DNA of 64,000 nucleotides from Caballeronia jiangsuensis (GCA_000648925.1 JFHF01000027.1:1-64000), one strand, 5' to 3'; shown: positions 1-7,496, counted from the stretch's first letter. Numbers and translations: made by a program. Notes: a model not told the origin generated them from the sequence alone.

Positions 1-1
1 C

Positions 2-154
2 AACAGCTCGGCACGACAGGAATCCTTCGGCAGACGTGCCGAACTTAGGTCAAGCAGCAGTTTGAAAAACCCACACGCCAGCTATGGTCGGAGACCAAGT
101 GATACACTGGCTGCTCTTGTGAAGCAAAGTAAGCCGGCGGGAGGACACCACTAA
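2..154 (+). CDS. 3' end of an unrecognised gene (partial)
   Basis: A reading frame is open from the window edge to a TAA at 152-154, giving about 50 residues ending SYGRRPSDTLAALVKQ...GGHH. A strong terminator follows 15 bases later, which is why I keep it as a possible gene end. I do not recognise the family, no start is visible, and a chance open frame in G+C-rich DNA is possible. Confidence 0.3.
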   Translation, partial: NSSARQESFGRRAELRSSSSLKNPHASYGRRPSDTLAALVKQSKPAGGHH

Positions 155-168
155 CCCCTCGTCGCACG

Positions 169-200
169 CGGCCGGGCACCACCCCGGCCGTTTCTCTTTT
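169..200 (+). terminator. Rho-independent terminator
   Basis: A perfect 8-bp stem CGGCCGGG/CCCGGCCG (169-176 with 183-190) has a 6-base loop and is followed by TTTCTCTTTT. It would end plus-strand transcription coming from left of the window. Confidence 0.85.
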
Positions 201-261
201 TAGCAAAACCACAACATCTTGTGTTCGGTCATCGCTTGAACACCAAGTATAGTGGAAAAAT

Positions 262-296
262 GGTCTCGGAGGGTACTTCTTTCCGAGGCCCTTTTT
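262..296 (+). terminator. second Rho-independent terminator
   Basis: GGTCTCGGA (262-270) pairs with TCCGAGGCC (282-290) with one G-T pair, followed by CTTTTT. In tandem with the hairpin at 169-200, it insulates the downstream regulator gene. Confidence 0.75.
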
Positions 297-356
297 CATT
301 CTGAGGATTTATTGTGCCAGATCGAGTAAGATCGCGGCACAAGTTATCAACAGACA

Positions 357-372
357 GTGCCATATTTGGCAC
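357..372 (+). promoter_or_regulatory. palindromic operator candidate
   Basis: GTGCCATATTTGGCAC is a perfect 6-4-6 inverted repeat ending 5 bases before the ATG of the XRE regulator. A further GTGCCA half-site lies at 314-319 and a GGCAC half-site near 336-340. The position next to its own start suggests autorepression by the downstream HTH protein; this is inferred from placement only. Confidence 0.55.
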
Positions 373-377
373 GATCC

Positions 378-731
378 ATGACACCAGAACAAGAACTCGA
401 ATTTCTCCGCTCGGCAACCGAGAGGGACATTGCTGGATATCTGGCTATGCGGGTGCGTCGAGAGCGAATTCGAGGGGGATATTCCCAGCCGGCGTTTGCG
501 GAAAAGGCGGGCATTGCGCTACGAACATATAAACGGTTCGAATTGAGCGGCATTGGAAGTATCGAAACCCTCACTCGTGTTTTGATGGCAATGGGGCATG
601 CACGAGGTTTTTTCACGCTGTTCCCGCAGCCCATGCCCGCAGGACAGCCAACGCTTGCCGAACGAATCGGCGCAATCAGCAAAATTGCGGAAAGCCGTGC
701 GCGCGGCGATCCCGAGAAGAATATCGACTGA
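378..731 (+). CDS. XRE-family helix-turn-helix regulator
   Basis: About 117 residues with one helix-turn-helix of the Cro/C1 type near residues 24-60 (RRERIRGGYSQPAFAEKAGIA, then LRTYKRFE), followed by a Pro-rich linker and a basic tail. Such proteins usually repress their own operon or act as antitoxins. I chose the ATG at 378; an upstream in-frame GTG at 357 would start inside the palindrome GTGCCA-N4-TGGCAC. No good Shine-Dalgarno is seen for either start. The gene converges on the Abi_2-type gene, with 21 bases between the stops. A functional link to that neighbour is possible but not shown. Confidence 0.75.
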   Translation: MTPEQELEFLRSATERDIAGYLAMRVRRERIRGGYSQPAFAEKAGIALRTYKRFELSGIGSIETLTRVLMAMGHARGFFTLFPQPMPAGQPTLAERIGAISKIAESRARGDPEKNID

Positions 732-752
732 CAGCCAGTCTCGCGCAGCACG

Positions 753-1439
753 CTATGGTTTCTGCTTCACGACGGTCGTGATGGTTTCGATGCTATCCAT
801 CCAGCTGGCGGTCGTTTTGCACCGCCAGGAAACAAGGCTGTGAATCGAGGCATAGTAATCCAGTAGGTTGTAGGAGATGATCGGTTCGTGATGGGCAATC
901 CGATTCCGTAACTTGCGCAGCTTTTCAAGCTCGACTCCCATCAGCGTGCGGCACTGCGCAACTGTATGCGTTTTAGCATCCGGCAAGTTCGGGAAAACCG
1001 TACGCAGAAACGGTGTCCACAATCGACCATCATGTCTTTGGGTCAACATTTGCGACCAAAATGCCATCTTAAGTTCGGCGATGACCTTGCCGGTTTCGCC
1101 TTGAGCAAACTTCCTTCGCGTGTCGATCAGTTCCCGTTGAGGGTTGAAGCCATAGCGTGGGGCCGGCAATGTTCTTTCGAATCCCGCGACCCACGGCCAG
1201 TCAGCCCCATAGCGCCGCTCGATGCCGTCGCAAATTCCGTTTCGGACGGTGACTTCGCAGATTTGTAGCGGAGTCAAAAACGCCCCCGACAACTGCGCAT
1301 TCCATCCGTAGAGCTTGATCGGGTGAAGCGCGTCATTGTTTCCGGCGTTGGCGGCCGCTTGAATATAGGTTCCGAGCCGCGCTGGCGATAACGCTAAGCT
1401 GATGGCATCCAGCTCGGCTTGAGTTAGGGCAAGTGACAT
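753..1439 (-). CDS. Abi_2-type (AbiD/AbiF-like) HEPN abortive-infection protein
   Basis: A 228-residue protein with the architecture of Abi_2 proteins: N-terminal LSPARLGTYI...YGWNAQLSGAF, a central helical region (ELKMAFWSQML), and a C-terminal HEPN RNase motif R-N-R-I-A-H-H (Rx4H, near residue 180) followed by EPI. In this family the HEPN motif is expected to cut RNA and cause growth arrest on phage infection. The start is an ATG at 1439. Directly divergent, with only 3 bases between, lies a near-consensus promoter and a short terminator-ended transcript with no ORF. Some Abi_2 genes are known to sit beside a conserved non-coding RNA (the abiF RNA motif), so the RNA may neutralise this protein. 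The family call is firm on motif and length; the pairing is inference. Confidence 0.75.
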   Translation of the reverse strand: MSLALTQAELDAISLALSPARLGTYIQAAANAGNNDALHPIKLYGWNAQLSGAFLTPLQICEVTVRNGICDGIERRYGADWPWVAGFERTLPAPRYGFNPQRELIDTRRKFAQGETGKVIAELKMAFWSQMLTQRHDGRLWTPFLRTVFPNLPDAKTHTVAQCRTLMGVELEKLRKLRNRIAHHEPIISYNLLDYYASIHSLVSWRCKTTASWMDSIETITTVVKQKP

Positions 1440-1442
1440 CTG

Positions 1443-1471
1443 TTGACGAAACCGTTAATAATGGATATGAT
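1443..1471 (+). promoter_or_regulatory. sigma70-type promoter for a non-coding unit
   Basis: TTGACG (1443-1448) and TATGAT (1466-1471) are separated by exactly 17 bases, an almost ideal vegetative promoter. No ORF follows before a terminator about 60 bases downstream. The promoter begins 4 bases from the ATG of the divergent Abi_2-type gene. Confidence 0.7.
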
Positions 1472-1477
1472 GTCGCT

Positions 1478-1563
1478 CATTAGCTCTGGGTCTTGTTGGC
1501 GAAAGCCTCCCCCTAGAGACAAGCGATAAAGGCGGCCCACTTCGGTGGGCCGTTTTCTTTTCT
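1478..1563 (+). ncRNA. putative small RNA beside the abi gene (abiF-RNA-like)
   Basis: The expected start is 6-8 bases after the TATGAT box; the end is the terminator at 1533-1563, giving an 80-90 nt RNA. Three pairings can be drawn by eye. CTCTGGG (1484-1490) pairs with CCC...AGAG (1511-1518). CTTGT (1492-1496) pairs with ACAAG (1519-1523), crossing the first helix and so forming an H-type pseudoknot. A GGC-GAAA-GCC hairpin (1498-1507) sits inside. Pseudoknotted antitoxin RNAs are known from type III toxin-antitoxin systems, and Abi_2 genes are known to have neighbouring structured RNAs. I could not compare it with the published motif, so identity is inferred. Confidence 0.5.
1533..1563 (+). 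terminator. Rho-independent terminator of the small RNA
   Basis: CGGCCCAC-TTCG-GTGGGCCG (1533-1552) is a perfect 8-bp stem with a UUCG tetraloop, followed by TTTTCTTTTCT. The U-tract is on the plus strand, so it ends the short transcript from the promoter at 1443-1471 and not the minus-strand neighbours. Confidence 0.85.
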
Positions 1564-1588
1564 ACGCTCCGATCTGCAGATGCGAGCA

Positions 1589-2074
1589 TCACGCGAGAGG
1601 TACAACGGCCTTCTTGATTCCGCCGCGGCGGGTCACGGCTCTTTTCATCTCGTTGGCCGCCTCGATCTCCGGCGCGATCTTCTTCAGACGCTCTACCAAT
1701 CCGGAAAGGTCGTATTCGTTGCTCAGCTTGCCGCCGTTGGTTGCACGCCGTTCAACGCGCCTGACCAGGCCTCCCTCTTCCAGTTCAGCAATGTATCGTT
1801 GAATCTGTCGCGGACCGAGGCCGAGGCGTTCACTCAGTGCCTGCTTGCTGGGGTACGGTTTTCGGTCCGGGTCCCACCAGTAGTCCGCCAATTGAAGCAG
1901 CACGGCAAGTTGAGTCGGATTCAACCCAAGCCGCTGTTGAGCACGCAAGAGCACGGACGGCACAACACAGAAGCCAAGCTTCATTACGGGCTTGCCCCAC
2001 TTCTTGTCGGACGCCTTGTCAGCCGACACGGTGTGCAGCGAGACTACCTTCGCGGACGTCGTCGCGGTCGCCAT
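1589..2074 (-). CDS. winged-helix helix-turn-helix protein, possibly replication- or phage-associated
   Basis: 161 residues. The central part (roughly 45-115) reads LGLNPTQLAVLLQLADYWW, then SKQALSERLGLGPRQIQRYIAELEE, then GGLVRRVER: a winged helix in which the second stretch is the recognition helix. This type is common in integrated elements of Burkholderiales and resembles the N-terminal helix-turn-helix of replication or plasmid regulators; the exact role is unknown. I chose the ATG at 2074 because GGAG lies 7 bases upstream; an in-frame TTG at 2089 lacks such a site. It sits just beyond the truncated integrase, so both probably belong to the same old element. Confidence 0.6.
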   Translation of the reverse strand: MATATTSAKVVSLHTVSADKASDKKWGKPVMKLGFCVVPSVLLRAQQRLGLNPTQLAVLLQLADYWWDPDRKPYPSKQALSERLGLGPRQIQRYIAELEEGGLVRRVERRATNGGKLSNEYDLSGLVERLKKIAPEIEAANEMKRAVTRRGGIKKAVVPLA

Positions 2075-2342
2075 TGATTTCTCCAGCAATTCATCTTGAC
2101 GTGAATGTACGGGGATTTGCGGCTTCGCGGAAGAGGTTATGACTAGTCATTCATGACGCCATGGACCAGACAGATCTGACACCTACTGTCCGGTCATCGC
2201 CGACTCATAAAGAAGAACCATGCAATCAGGACGCTACCTAAGCGATACCAACTAGGGATAGCTCACTACCAGTCGCTGGTGACTTGTGGGGTATAGGTCC
2301 TGTTGAACGTGCCGCAACCAAGACAATGAAGCGGTGGGAAGT

Positions 2343-3219
2343 TTAGCGGGTGGTGGCTTGCTTTGCGAGCCGTGCATAGTAGCCCGCGACTTCTTCGAGT
2401 ACACGCTGCTTCTCGGCTTGGACATAGATGGTCGTCGTCTGCAGCGAGATGTGGCCCAGCACTTTCTGTACAACGTCCACCGGGACGTCGTCCGCAACCG
2501 ACTGCGTGCCGAAGGTATGGCGAAAGGCGTGCGCGTTCACGCGGTCGAGCTGGACGCGCTCGTCCAGGCTCAATGCGTCCATCGTCTCGACGAGCTTCTT
2601 CGTCATGCGGCCGATCAGCCGGTTGAGCCCATCGGCGGTGTAGCCGGCCTCTTCCACTCTTGATGGAACGCTGGATCCATCTTCGTTCTTTCCAGCAAGC
2701 GCCTGCCGGTGACGCCGGCGCGAAGCCTCCGTCCACGGAATAAAGATGGGCGCCAGGAGTGGACCATGCGGAGCCTCGCTCATGTCCTCAACATCGAACG
2801 CCCTGCCCCGATCAACCCAGTGCGCGCGCAGGGCAACCAGCGTCGCCGCACTCACCGGCACGGTCCGCTCGCGCTGCCCCTTGCCGATGAGGGTGAGCTC
2901 CCACACTGGCCGCTCGGGCGTACCGTACGCCGAGGGCTTGAGGTATTCGCGACGGGCCGAGGCGGCTTCTTCCCGTCGCAAGCCCGAGTCGCCCATTAGC
3001 AGGATCGTCGCGCGCAAGGCGCGCCACTGCGAAGCGTGCTCCGGTGCCGACCGGGCATCGAGCTCGTCACGCAGCTTGCGCCACAACGCAGCGGGCAACG
3101 CCCGATCGATCTGCATGGAATTCGCGCGGCGAACGACGGGAGGATCGTTGATCGCCACCCACGGGTTGCCCGCCAGATAGCGCACGTCGACGAGCCACGC
3201 GAAGGCACTGCGCAGCAGC
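2343..3219 (-). pseudogene. tyrosine recombinase, 5'-truncated by a transposon
   Basis: Only the C-terminal catalytic part remains (about 292 codons). It keeps the full catalytic set: R in DSGLRREEA, the HxxR motif in AFRHTFG, the H in VLGHIS and the nucleophile Y in TTTIYVQAE. It aligns closely along its length with the C-terminal third of the large integrase at 52239-54305 (for example DVRYLAGNPW, GKGQRERTVPVSAATL, GYTADGLNRLI). Homology starts just inside the transposon end, after LRSAFAWLVDVRY, so the N-terminal half was lost at the insertion. An artificial frame continues 12 codons into the transposon to a GTG at 3254 and might give a 303-residue hybrid. Activity is unlikely without the N-terminal DNA-binding part. 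Confidence 0.85.
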
Positions 3220-3239
3220 TGTTGAGGTTCGTTAATTCC

Positions 3240-3411
3240 GCTAATGACGCCCACTTATCGCGCTAATGACGCCGCCGCCTAAGCCATTGATTTATTGATA
3301 AATTTCCGCTTTCTGAAGCGTTGGGCGGTGTTGTGCAAATGCGACGACCAAAGCGACTACTGCTCATCAATTCGGCTAATGTATCCCCGTTGCCCAACAA
3401 TTGTACTAATG
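3240..3411 (+). repeat. left-end transposase-binding repeats (four)
   Basis: Four same-orientation copies of a motif with core GCTAATG lie at 3240-3246, 3262-3268, 3375-3381 and 3405-3411 (the last is ACTAATG). The first two share the flank GCTAATGACGCC. Spacing is close for copies 1-2 and 3-4, with a gap of about 106 bases between the pairs. They lie between the left tip and the tniA start. Confidence 0.75.
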
Positions 3412-3442
3412 TAGGTGGCAACCTTCCTCGCGGACAACGTCA

Positions 3443-5068
3443 ATGGCCAAACCAGAGAACGATGCTGAGCGGGAGGCAGCCATCGCCCGCGTGCTTCGCC
3501 CGCTGGGGACCGGGCCGCTGCCACTTGAGCAGGCGAAGCAGGCTGCGAAACTGCTTAACCTCCATTGGGCGACTGTCTACCGTCTGCGACGGCGCTTTCT
3601 TTCGGATCCGGTAAACAGCTCGATGAGGCCGCGCGAGCGCGGGCCAAAGCGCGGAAAGCGCCAGCTGGGCGGCCGCACTGAGGCGATCGTCGATGACGTC
3701 CTCAACGTATGGCTGCCGAAGCAACGCCAGCTTGCCCATCCCCTCTCCGATCTCACGCTTGAAATACGTCGAAGATGTGCGGAGAGCGGCGCGCGACCGC
3801 CAAGCCGCAGCACGGTTGCACGGTGGTGGGCGACTCATCGCGAAGCGCAGGCGCTCGAGCGCGTGAACGCCGATGCGCCTCCGGGAAACTTTGTTGTCCG
3901 CAATCCGCTCGACGTCGTGCAAGTCGACCATACCCAGGCCGACCTTCTCGTAGTCGATGATCTTTTGCGCCGTCCGCTCGGTCGGCCATGGCTTTCGCTT
4001 GCCGTCGACGTTGCGACGCGCTGCGTGGTGGGCTTCTACGTCGGCATGGATCGCCCAGGCGCAGCGACCGTTGCCTTGTTGCTCACACGAGTTGTGCTGC
4101 CCAAAGCGGAATGGCTCGAGAAGCTCGGCGTTCAGGCTGAATGGCCAATGCATGGCGTGCCCCGCGTGCTGCACCTGGACAATGCCGCGGAGTTCAAAAG
4201 TCGAGCGTTACTTGCGGGATGCGCCGAGTATGGCATCGAGCTCATGTACCGGCCAGTTGGACGCCCGCACTTCGGTGGTCATATCGAGAGACTTAACCGC
4301 ACTTTGATGGAACGTGTCCACGGTCTACCAGGCAGCACAGGATCCTCGCCGAAAGGCCGAAAAGCGCGCGCACCAGAAAAACAGGCTGCCTTGACTTTGC
4401 ACGAATTCGAGCAATGGCTCGCGCTTGAAATAGCCCAGCGCTATCATCACAGCGCCCACCGCGGGCTGCTGGGCGCCACGCCCGCAAGCACGTGGACGAG
4501 CCTGTCTGCCGCTGCGCCTGCTCCGACGTTGCCGCCAAACCCCGACGCCGCGTTGCGGTTTTTGGTGCGATTTCTCCCGATCGCTCGCCGAACGATACAG
4601 GCCGACGGACTAACGCTGTTTTACGTTCGCTACTGGCACCCCATCTTCTCGGCGTGGCGTGAAGACCGTCGCTTGGTGACCATTCGCTACCATCCCGAGG
4701 ATCTCTCAAGGATATTCGTCAGTTCGACCAGAAAGGAGTTCATCGAAGTCCGATATGCAGACCTGCGCCGCCCGCCGATTTCCCTATGGGAACAACGTGC
4801 CGCGGTCAAAGCTTTGCGCGACGAGGGCCAGCGCAGCATCTCTGAGGTCATGATGTTCCGTACGATCGAGCAGCAACGCCGTCTGATCGCCGACGCAAAA
4901 AGCATGGCCCGAAAAGTAAAGCGCCACAGCCCACCGGCACGCGAACATTCGACACACGGAATTTTCGAGCAGGGTGCCAGCCCAAGTACCGCGAGTGCCT
5001 CGGCGCAGCAACCGGACCCCATCGATTACAGCAAGCCGGTAACGGCCTACGACGTTGAGCAATGGTGA
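3443..5068 (+). CDS. tniA: TniA-type DDE transposase
   Basis: A 541-residue transposase. An N-terminal helix-turn-helix region (about 25-55) precedes the retroviral-integrase-like core. The catalytic triad is D162 (in VQVDHTQ), D246 (in LHLDNAAEF) and E282 (in HIERLNRT), giving DD(35)E spacing. A C-terminal Mu-type beta-barrel region and a charged tail follow. Length matches TniA/TnsB-type proteins of the Tn5053 and Tn7 superfamilies. It would bind the GCTAATG end repeats and join the strands, with TniB as the ATP-dependent regulator encoded 7 bases downstream. The start is the ATG at 3443; no other start keeps the helix-turn-helix. The gene looks intact. Confidence 0.92.
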   Translation: MAKPENDAEREAAIARVLRPLGTGPLPLEQAKQAAKLLNLHWATVYRLRRRFLSDPVNSSMRPRERGPKRGKRQLGGRTEAIVDDVLNVWLPKQRQLAHPLSDLTLEIRRRCAESGARPPSRSTVARWWATHREAQALERVNADAPPGNFVVRNPLDVVQVDHTQADLLVVDDLLRRPLGRPWLSLAVDVATRCVVGFYVGMDRPGAATVALLLTRVVLPKAEWLEKLGVQAEWPMHGVPRVLHLDNAAEFKSRALLAGCAEYGIELMYRPVGRPHFGGHIERLNRTLMERVHGLPGSTGSSPKGRKARAPEKQAALTLHEFEQWLALEIAQRYHHSAHRGLLGATPASTWTSLSAAAPAPTLPPNPDAALRFLVRFLPIARRTIQADGLTLFYVRYWHPIFSAWREDRRLVTIRYHPEDLSRIFVSSTRKEFIEVRYADLRRPPISLWEQRAAVKALRDEGQRSISEVMMFRTIEQQRRLIADAKSMARKVKRHSPPAREHSTHGIFEQGASPSTASASAQQPDPIDYSKPVTAYDVEQW

Positions 5069-5075
5069 TGCGTAG

Positions 5076-5948
5076 ATGAAATCGCCTCCCCTTTCCCATC
5101 TACTGCCGGCGACACGGTCACAAGCACAGCTCGACGATGACACACGCATTCAATGCCTGTTACGCGATCGCTGGATTGATTACCCACGCGCCACCCAAGC
5201 ACTCGAACAGCTTGAACGGTTGTTTGTCACGCCGCGACGCGAACGCATGCCGTGCCTTTTGCTACATGGCGATTCAAACATCGGCAAGACGCAAATCACC
5301 GCCAAGTTCCGCCGCCGGCATCCCGATGTTTTCGACGAACGCCGCGGCATGGAAATGCGCCCCATCATCTCGATGCAGATGCCGCCCACTCCTGACCAGC
5401 ATCGCTTCTACTCCTCGCTTCTGTTTGAACTCGGCGCTCCGCACAACGCCGCTGCCGGGTTAGCCGTACTTGAGCGTCTCGCGAGGGATCTGTTGCGCCG
5501 GATGGCGCCCAACATGTTGATCGTCGATGAAGTCCATCACCTTCTCGCAGGCACATATCGCGAGCAACGCGCGTCGCTCAATCTGCTGAAATTCCTGGCC
5601 AACGATCTGCGAGCGACCATGGTGCTCGTCGGCACCCGAGACGCGGTTATCGCGCTTCAGACAGATTCCCAGATGGTCAGCCGTTTTACGCCATTCGAAG
5701 TGCCGCGCTGGAGGGAGAGCGAGGCATTCCGGCGATTACTCGCAGCCTTCGAGCGCATTCTGCCTTTGCGCCGACCTTCTGACCTCGCTCAAAAGGAGAT
5801 CGCACAATATGTTCTCGCTGCCAGCGGCGGGCTCACGGGCGAGGTTTCGAGAATCCTGAATGCGGCAGCAGAAGCGGGCATTCGCAGCGGCGATGAGTGC
5901 ATCAAACTCGAGCATCTCGAACATGTGGCCCCCACACACATCCAGTGA
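5076..5948 (+). CDS. tniB: TniB AAA+ ATPase
   Basis: 290 residues of the TniB/TnsC ATPase family, which activates and targets the transposase. The Walker A motif GDSNIGKT is at residues 65-72 and Walker B LIVDEVHH around D151-E152. A sensor region (VLVGTRDAV) follows near residue 190. It starts 7 bases after tniA, and its 3' end overlaps the likely tniQ start by 26 bases, so the three genes form one operon. No frameshift is seen. Confidence 0.9.
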   Translation: MKSPPLSHLLPATRSQAQLDDDTRIQCLLRDRWIDYPRATQALEQLERLFVTPRRERMPCLLLHGDSNIGKTQITAKFRRRHPDVFDERRGMEMRPIISMQMPPTPDQHRFYSSLLFELGAPHNAAAGLAVLERLARDLLRRMAPNMLIVDEVHHLLAGTYREQRASLNLLKFLANDLRATMVLVGTRDAVIALQTDSQMVSRFTPFEVPRWRESEAFRRLLAAFERILPLRRPSDLAQKEIAQYVLAASGGLTGEVSRILNAAAEAGIRSGDECIKLEHLEHVAPTHIQ

Positions 5949-6450
5949 CGTGCGTCCGTGGCCATTCGCACCGCGGCCCTTCGACGATGAAGCCTTCGGA
6001 AGCTGGTTCGGCCGCGTCGCCAGCCGTTACAGGCTGAGCATTGATCGAATGTGGGTGGCCAATCAACTGGGACCCTTGCCATCCCTGACCAACGCCGGAT
6101 GGATTCTGTTCGCTCCCGTCGACAACCGTGTGCTTGACACACTCGCCGAACTCGCACGGCTCGACATCGCTCGGCTAGCGCACATCCAAACGCGTACCGA
6201 CTGGATGATTCCGCGAAGGCATCTACCCTATTGCTTCCGTTGCCTGGTTTTGAACCCGGCGGACGTTACTGCGCCTCGCTGGAAGCGGGCGTGGCTCGAT
6301 CCCGCCGCAGGCTACTGTGACGAACACCGTGAGCCGTTAGAAACAGTACGTGCATCGACGATACGTCAAGCAAGCAATATGGAACATCTATTGAAGCTGG
6401 TCAGCCGCTACCGCAAAAAACGCGAGGTTCGCCGAATGCGCCTATATTAG
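5923..6450 (+). CDS. tniQ: short TniQ-family target-site protein
   Basis: About 175 residues from the ATG at 5923 (MWPPHTSSDV). The N-terminal motif PFDDEAFGSWFGRVA and a zinc-binding pattern C-x2-C (YCFRCL) with C-x2-H (YCDEH) are typical of TniQ/TnsD. Family members in Tn5053 are about 400 residues, so this is either a compact TniQ holding only the core domain or a truncated one: the stop lies immediately in front of the first right-end repeat at 6445. The start is chosen because the earlier ATG at 5860 lies deep in tniB. It probably guides target choice together with TniB. Confidence 0.8.
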   Translation: MWPPHTSSDVRPWPFAPRPFDDEAFGSWFGRVASRYRLSIDRMWVANQLGPLPSLTNAGWILFAPVDNRVLDTLAELARLDIARLAHIQTRTDWMIPRRHLPYCFRCLVLNPADVTAPRWKRAWLDPAAGYCDEHREPLETVRASTIRQASNMEHLLKLVSRYRKKREVRRMRLY

Positions 6451-6472
6451 CGGAAATGTTGCACCCATTAGC
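6445..6472 (-). repeat. right-end transposase-binding repeats (two)
   Basis: On the minus strand GCTAATG (6466-6472) and GCTAATA (6445-6451) are spaced 21 bases apart, mirroring the first two repeats of the left end. The right end has only two copies against four on the left. The inner one overlaps the tniQ stop. Confidence 0.75.
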
Positions 6473-6493
6473 GGAAATAGTGAACCTCAACAG

Positions 6494-7288
6494 CTGGAGC
6501 GCTACCGTCACGATCGCGTTTTGTTCGGGGGCGACGCAGCCCATCTGGTCCCGATCTTTGGCGTACGCGGCGCAAATTCAGGCATCGATGACGCGGACAA
6601 TCTTGCATGGAAGCTGGCTTTCGTGGTGCGCGGCCTCGCTTCCGAAGCACTACTCGACAGCTATTCGGACGAGCGTGTCTTTGCCGCCCACGAAAACCTC
6701 AGTTACGGCACCAAGAGCACCGAATTCATGGCGCCGCCCTCATTCGCCTTCGAATTGATGCGCAAAGCCGTGCTGAGCCTAGCGATTAAGCATGAGCGCC
6801 TGCGGTCTTTGATCAACCCGCGGCAGACTTCGGCCATCGCCTATACGGCGTCGCCGCTCAATACGACGGAAGCAGAACCGAGCGCATTTGAGGCCGGTCC
6901 TGTGCCAGGGGCCGTGCTGCCCGAGTGCCCTTTGACGGTCGTCGAGGGCGGCAACGCGAGGGAAGCTCATCTGACCGACCTGATCGCCCCCTGCTTCACT
7001 GCCCTGCACTTTAGCGAAGACGGTCGGGTACCTGCGGAATTCGCCGATCTTGAAGCAGCACTTCGAGATGAGAAGCTGCCTTTCAAGCTGATCCCTGTGA
7101 CTTCGCATCTGCACCCCGAGACCAAAAACGACCACAACTGGGACCACACCGGTCGGCTGTTTGCGATGTACGGCGCTAAACCTGGCACCGTGTACCTGGT
7201 TCGTCCGGATGGTCATGTACTGGGGCGCTGGCCCACGGCAGCCGCTGCAGACATTGCGGCGGCGATCCACCGCGCCCTTCAAAAGTGA
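6494..7288 (+). pseudogene. FAD monooxygenase, 5'-truncated (mhaA-like)
   Basis: The last 264 codons of a class A flavin monooxygenase (MhpA/TfdB-like group). The frame starts exactly at the transposon edge and reads LERYRHDRVLFGGDAAHLV; GGDAAH is the conserved second FAD motif, followed by GANSGIDDADNLAWKL. The C-terminus has the thioredoxin-like tail of this group (DHTGRLFAMYG, VYLVRPDG). The FAD-binding N-terminus is gone, so the gene should be dead. A tiny gene follows after 28 bases and then hmgA-fahA-maiA. In Pseudomonas putida, 3-hydroxyphenylacetate 6-hydroxylase consists of a flavoprotein MhaA and a small MhaB and feeds homogentisate, so an mhaA role is inferred from context. Confidence 0.75.
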
Positions 7289-7316
7289 CCACGATTAACC
7301 GATAAAGGAGAACGCC

Positions 7317-7496
7317 ATGACCGATCGCGACCTTGACCTCGTCTATACCCGACTCTGCAGAATCATGACCGAACTCGGCGAGCCGACGACTTCGCTTTTT
7401 CTCGCGCGTTTTGCGATGCTTGCCATCGATAAGATCGACGACCCCGCCGTCGCACTCAACCTGATCGACGATGCCAGCGAGGGGTTGCCTGAGTAA
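7317..7496 (+). CDS. small MhaB-like coupling protein
   Basis: A 59-residue acidic, helical protein starting MTDRDLDLVYTRLCRIM, with AAAGGAG 6 bases upstream of its ATG. It is too short for routine ORF lists but has a strong ribosome site and sits between the monooxygenase remnant and hmgA. MhaB of P. putida is a small coupling protein encoded directly after the flavoprotein mhaA; position and size fit, and sequence similarity could not be tested. If correct, it is an orphan because its partner is truncated. Confidence 0.55.
   Translation: MTDRDLDLVYTRLCRIMTELGEPTTSLFLARFAMLAIDKIDDPAVALNLIDDASEGLPE

Larger units (their letters stand above)
3220..6492 (+). mobile_element. minimal TniABQ transposon (Tn5053/Tn7-superfamily relative)
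   Basis: A 3.27-kb element bounded by the inverted ends TGTTGAGGTTC (3220-3230) and its complement at 6482-6492. It holds only tniA, tniB and a short tniQ, with no cargo. The left end has four GCTAATG-type repeats (3240-3246, 3262-3268, 3375-3381, 3405-3411) and the right end two (complement at 6466-6472 and 6445-6451). Such asymmetric arrays are the binding sites of the transposase in this superfamily. The flanking 5-mers GCAGC and GCTGG differ, so no target duplication is present. The left flank is an integrase and the right flank a monooxygenase, so the ends were not created by one simple insertion. Confidence 0.85.

Noticed and set aside
45-299. 84-codon minus-strand frame at the left edge
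   Set aside because: It runs through both terminators and has no recognisable sequence.
3215-6497. Target-site duplication of the TniABQ transposon
   Set aside because: Checked for the end at TGTTG and for a 4-base longer end at CAGCTG; flanking 5-mers differ in both cases.
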